From Gracilaria domingensis (Eukaryota > Rhodophyta > Florideophyceae > Gracilariales > Gracilariaceae): DNA of 64,000 nucleotides. Positions within the stretch are counted from its first letter, which is position 1. Each line of letters begins with the position of its first letter. The position numbers and the translations under genes are program-made. Positions 60,378 to 64,000 of the stretch are shown here, piece by piece. The stretch is taken from assembly GCA_022539475.1 (NCBI GenBank), contig VCMS01000015.1, positions 299,616-363,615 of the forward strand. The letters run 5' to 3'. A model generated the notes under the pieces. It was not told where the DNA came from. It did not search any database and saw nothing but the letters and a program-made list of their open reading frames with translations.

Positions 60378-61355
60378 TGTAGAGCATTTCGAGGAGGGGA
60401 AAAGCCATCGAGGCAGTTGGAATCCTCGCTCTAAAGAGAGATTCGCACAGCAACAGCGCAACCTGTATCCTCCGACGAGGGTGTAAATCCACGAGGACTT
60501 TGTGGTGCAATCCCACGAGTGGGAAAACAAGAGCCGCGTCGCGGAAAGCGCACCGACAGGGTGTTCGACGCCTGCTCTCTATAAAGGTAGATGCAGCAGA
60601 AGAACCCTCTGATAGGGCCAACGCGATGCCGGATGTAAATCCGGGTGGCCCCGATCTGAACGTTCAGTCAGAGGAAAAGGGGGAAGAATCGGCGCAGGTA
60701 TCCGGATGTTCCGGCGAGCCAAAGCGAGTGGGGGTATCCAGCCCAACGGTAGGGGGGCAACAAAGGAACAGCAAACGAGCCGCACCGCGGAGCACTGACT
60801 TTTGATAAACGGGAGTAAGTCCCGAGACTAGTGAGCAAAAACCTGTAAAACAGACCAGAGAAGCAAGAGCCGTATGATGGAAATAATAACCAATAAACAA
60901 CAAAAGATGCCATAACGACGGTCTAGGACTCCTCGTGGACAGAGGTGGATAGCAACTCCAGGGATGCGGCGGTAAAGCCCGGTTAGGGACGAAAAACCGT
61001 TCGCACGCGGCAAGAAGCTAGAGCCAACAGCCTCCTTGAAGTTTACTTCCCGTCCAGTGGCGACAAGTGCCGCCACCTATATAGGGCACTTGAAAATATC
61101 AACTAAAAATGTCGAACTATCCGGCGCTGCCGGCCAACGTCCTACAAGTGTGAAACCGTGGAAGGCTTGCCACGGTGCACCCGGCATCGGGCCAACTCAG
61201 CACACGTGTGCAGAAACACTACCCTTTCTAGGCATACCCAAAATGGGCCATCATTACGGTAACTTCTCATAACATGACGTGCCGAAGCCGTTAACGGGCC
61301 AACAAACTATGAAAAACACCTCAGTGCATCCCCACAAAGGGCGTTTTGCTCTACA
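60378..61355 (-). repeat. Element E 5' LTR (978 bp)
   Basis: It begins TGTAGAGCATTTC and ends GCGTTTTGCTCTACA on the plus strand, so the first eight bases are inverted at the ends. It is adjacent to the primer binding site. Only one copy is present in the window. CCC-N-GGG motifs occur inside it (for example CCCACGAGTGGG near 60506). Confidence 0.8.
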
Positions 61356-62816
61356 GATTTCAGGCTATACCACAGGGTTGAGGAAGAATGCCCGGACGAG
61401 AAAACAAAGCAAAGGTGACACAGCAGTATAGGTATCTTCGCCATCAGCGATAGTAGCTGTATTCAATGTAGATAGCCAAAGAAAAAACAACTAAATAATA
61501 TTAGGCGGTGATGAACCAAACCAATGGCAGAAAAAGAAAGAAATATCAAGTACACACCCAAATACTGCGGCGGAGAGGGGCCACCGGTCGATAAACAAAA
61601 GAAGTGTGCACTGCACGAGTCACAAGAAAAACAAAAGGAAACAAGAGCAATGATGGTATGCACTGCGTGCAATCTCTGGTTAGATCCCGGGAAATAATTA
61701 CACCGTGCTGCCAGTAACTCGCTCTGCGAGGAATTGGAGTCATCGCTCAGACAAAATAGTTAGAGGCGCATACCAGGTTACCTTTACTAGATTGGTGATG
61801 ACCTGTAAGTCATCAACAAATAGTAAAATGAGGGGCCTTCTAGAGGGTTATCAAAAATATTCAAATGATATATATTAATCTAAGCCCCTCATGTTCATTT
61901 CTCATCACAAACAGTGTCGGACTAAAACCCACAGAGTAATTCTAAAAATTTTGTAAAGATCCACAGCATCCAAACAAACAAATAGTGGTACACATGTAGA
62001 CCTCCGTGGCCCGGATGAACGTCATCGTGCTACTCATGATCCTGAGTTCCCCATCGATGTGCGTGTCAATAAGTTACGATTACCTTTACCGAATGGTATC
62101 TCTGAGGATCGCTTTCTCTAAAGTATATAACGTATAACTAGCTATAAATAGAAATTCTGCTCGAAATGGTTCAGACACGTTAGAAAAAAAAAAGGGGTTT
62201 TGGGGGGGGAAAAATACTCACTTGAAACTGAGCCGCTGAAACTTGTGGACGTTCGGCGAACAACCATGAGTGAAAAGAATTGAGCTCTAAATTTATTTGT
62301 AATGTCTACCGAATTCACTTGTTACGCGGTCCGCCCTGCAGGCATGATCCCCCGGTGTGCATTGAGCGTGGTCGGCCGTCCGCGTTCTACATTAAGCTTC
62401 TTCTAACGGATAAGGGTGATTTTTGTTTAAAAAGCACGCTCAGCGTGCGGTCCCGCTAACACAGTGTAATAGTTCGTTAACAAGTAGTGAGGGTAGCTGC
62501 TACCGCGTGCACAATATTCGCATTACTCTGTGCCTTCTCTAGAATATTTTTGTGTGATTGTTGTCCTTCGCTTCTGAATCAGCCGAAGTTTTGGTGTTTG
62601 TCACAAAGACTGATGTTTGGACACGCGCGTAACGATTTGGCATTAATTTTAATTTGAAGGCTATTATAATCGCTTGCGAGGCTGCGCCACTCGTTATTTC
62701 TCGCTTTTTTCTATAAGTTCCGTTTGTAGCCCGGACGCTCTAGAAAAATACATCGCAGCACGCTGGAGCCATCTCTCTGCTACCAATCTCTTTTGGGTTG
62801 AGGTCCGGTGACCAGT
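61356..62816. other. Intergenic region, no recognised gene
   Basis: Mostly AT-rich. 62184-62215 is a low-complexity tract of A10, G4, T4, G8, A5. Near 62797-62814, GAGGTCCGGTGACCA resembles a primer binding site of the type used by A, but with mismatches. Confidence 0.35.
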
Positions 62817-64000
62817 TGTGGCTGCGGTGCTCGCACCCGACAAGGTCCCACATAGCACTGAGTGTTTAATTCTTATTCTGGTAATCTTGAATAATCAGTT
62901 TCGGTGCTACCAAAAGAGAAACCAATTTGTAAATCTTAGTGACATTCTGACATGGATCCCGCCAGCGAAAACAAAAGAAACGTTGAAAAAAGTTAAACCC
63001 TAGAGTTCGTTTCTCCTTTTACATAAATTCCTTATCTAAGGATATGCACTTTCCTAATAGTTGAAGATCCAGAAGATTATAGGGTTATAACGTTGACTAG
63101 CTTGGAAACACATTGATGTAGTGCATACGCACACTTATGAGAGTATAGAAGTGTCGCCTTTCGAGAGAGCGGGCTGTCGCCTGTACCAAGAATACTACAT
63201 GCAATAACACAAGAGTTCATCATACTAACCACGTCCGATCGCATTTTGTTTTTTATATGCGCGCGCACTTCGCGCCACCTGTCGTGCATAGAAGGCTACT
63301 ACACTCACCACTTAGAGAGAGAGAGCTCGGAGCTTAATGAAGAGAGCGAGAGAGAGCTGTATGCGGATCGGGACATGTTGAGAAATGTACTGCAATAATA
63401 TTTGAACTGGCGAAGTGACGTAGAATTCTAAAAATGTCCAATTTGTACAATTATAAATTGTTGGCATGTTTACTAAACAAAGAGATATCACTTTTGCATA
63501 GCATTAGGAGAGTACCTTAATACTTTGAATCAATTTATCCTTCAAGGTCATCTTCTTGTTCGCTTACAAAGTTTATTTCTTGTTGCTGAAGATGTAAAAA
63601 GTTTTCCCAAACTTTTGAGAAGAAGAGCGAATCTAAAATTAACCACTGTTGCTGAGTACGGGATACAAGGAGCCTAAGGGAGAGTGTTGAATGGCCTAAA
63701 TAACCAGTCAGTTTTTGCTTGTTTGGCAAGAGCAATTCTCTTTTGAAGAACTTTATTGCCGGAAAAACGTTTCTAACACGGCATCTTCGCAGAATGTAAA
63801 ATATGAGCGTGTATTTGGCCTGTTGTACTATGTTGGGCAGAGGCATTATTTGATGTCTCTAAGCGTCCACCAAATATCTTCAGACTCGCCGTCAGGTTGA
63901 TTTTGTTCACAGGAGTGATTGTTGTCATTGGTGATGTAAATGAACGCCGGCCGCGTTTATTCATAATGCGTTCTTGCTACCAGGCGTTGATGGTGATTTT
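62817..64000. other. Right-hand region, no recognised gene
   Basis: Frames at 62818-63003 (plus), 63077-63289 (minus) and 63535-63846 (minus, 103 codons) have no features I can assign. A GA-rich simple repeat lies at 63317-63357. Confidence 0.35.

Overview
This window is eukaryotic genomic DNA dominated by LTR retrotransposons. Three genes show short GT-AG introns (49, 56 and 57 nt; the 57-nt one has an alternative explanation). Sparse host-like genes lie in AT-rich sequence and alternate with GC-richer blocks of chromodomain-bearing Ty3/gypsy elements. There is no bacterial operon structure. Short introns, few introns per gene and heavy gypsy load would suit a red alga or another microbial eukaryote. 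That is an inference; no gene here fixes the taxon.

Layout. 1-2.39 kb: AT-rich sequence with one copy of a ~0.9-kb dispersed repeat and two promoter-like modules. 2.39-19.6 kb: element A, an old minus-strand gypsy element (gag, protease, RT/RNase H, integrase, chromodomain, plus a reading frame on the opposite strand), split by a complete younger insertion, element B (8934-16752, two 426-bp LTRs, 5-bp target duplication GTGCG). 19.6-25 kb: an unassigned region, a small acidic-protein gene, an array of 46-bp repeats and a DUF7869-type (transposase-like) gene. 26-31.8 kb: two further copies of the dispersed repeat, one inverted relative to the first; a spliced gene with a CS/HSP20-like domain; a Harbinger-like fragment. 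31.9-34.6 kb: a spliced DUF2207-like membrane-protein gene and a C2H2 zinc-finger gene. 36.6 kb: a third promoter-like module. 38.3-40.3 kb: a decayed hAT transposase. 40.4-47.5 kb: element C, a degenerate minus-strand gypsy element carrying a solo LTR (41971-42936) and a 249-bp hAT-type MITE. 47597-59544: element D, a nearly complete plus-strand gypsy element (974-bp LTRs, TSD GATGG). 59.6-61.4 kb: a piece of an A-type LTR, then the 5' end of another minus-strand element (E, possibly the 5' end of C). 61.4-64 kb: no recognised gene.

How the parts relate. A, B, D and E share one primer-binding-site type, matching a tRNA 3' end TTCTARGTCSGGAGACCA (probably tRNA-Tyr). C and D are close relatives: aligning them shows where D is broken and reveals a conserved gag stop context, G-AAA-AAC-TRA, with homologous protein continuing in the -1 frame. 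A and D both carry, between the chromodomain and the 3' end, an antisense gene whose product is recognisably the same family.

Most notable signals: (1) three non-repeat modules of a palindrome (half-site TGCGCCGTGT), exactly 73 bp, a TATA-like box, then 26-27 bp, CCAAA; (2) the conserved antisense gene in A and D; (3) a quasi-periodic TCCC-N4/5-GGG motif through all of element B; (4) the gag-pol frameshift context in C and D.
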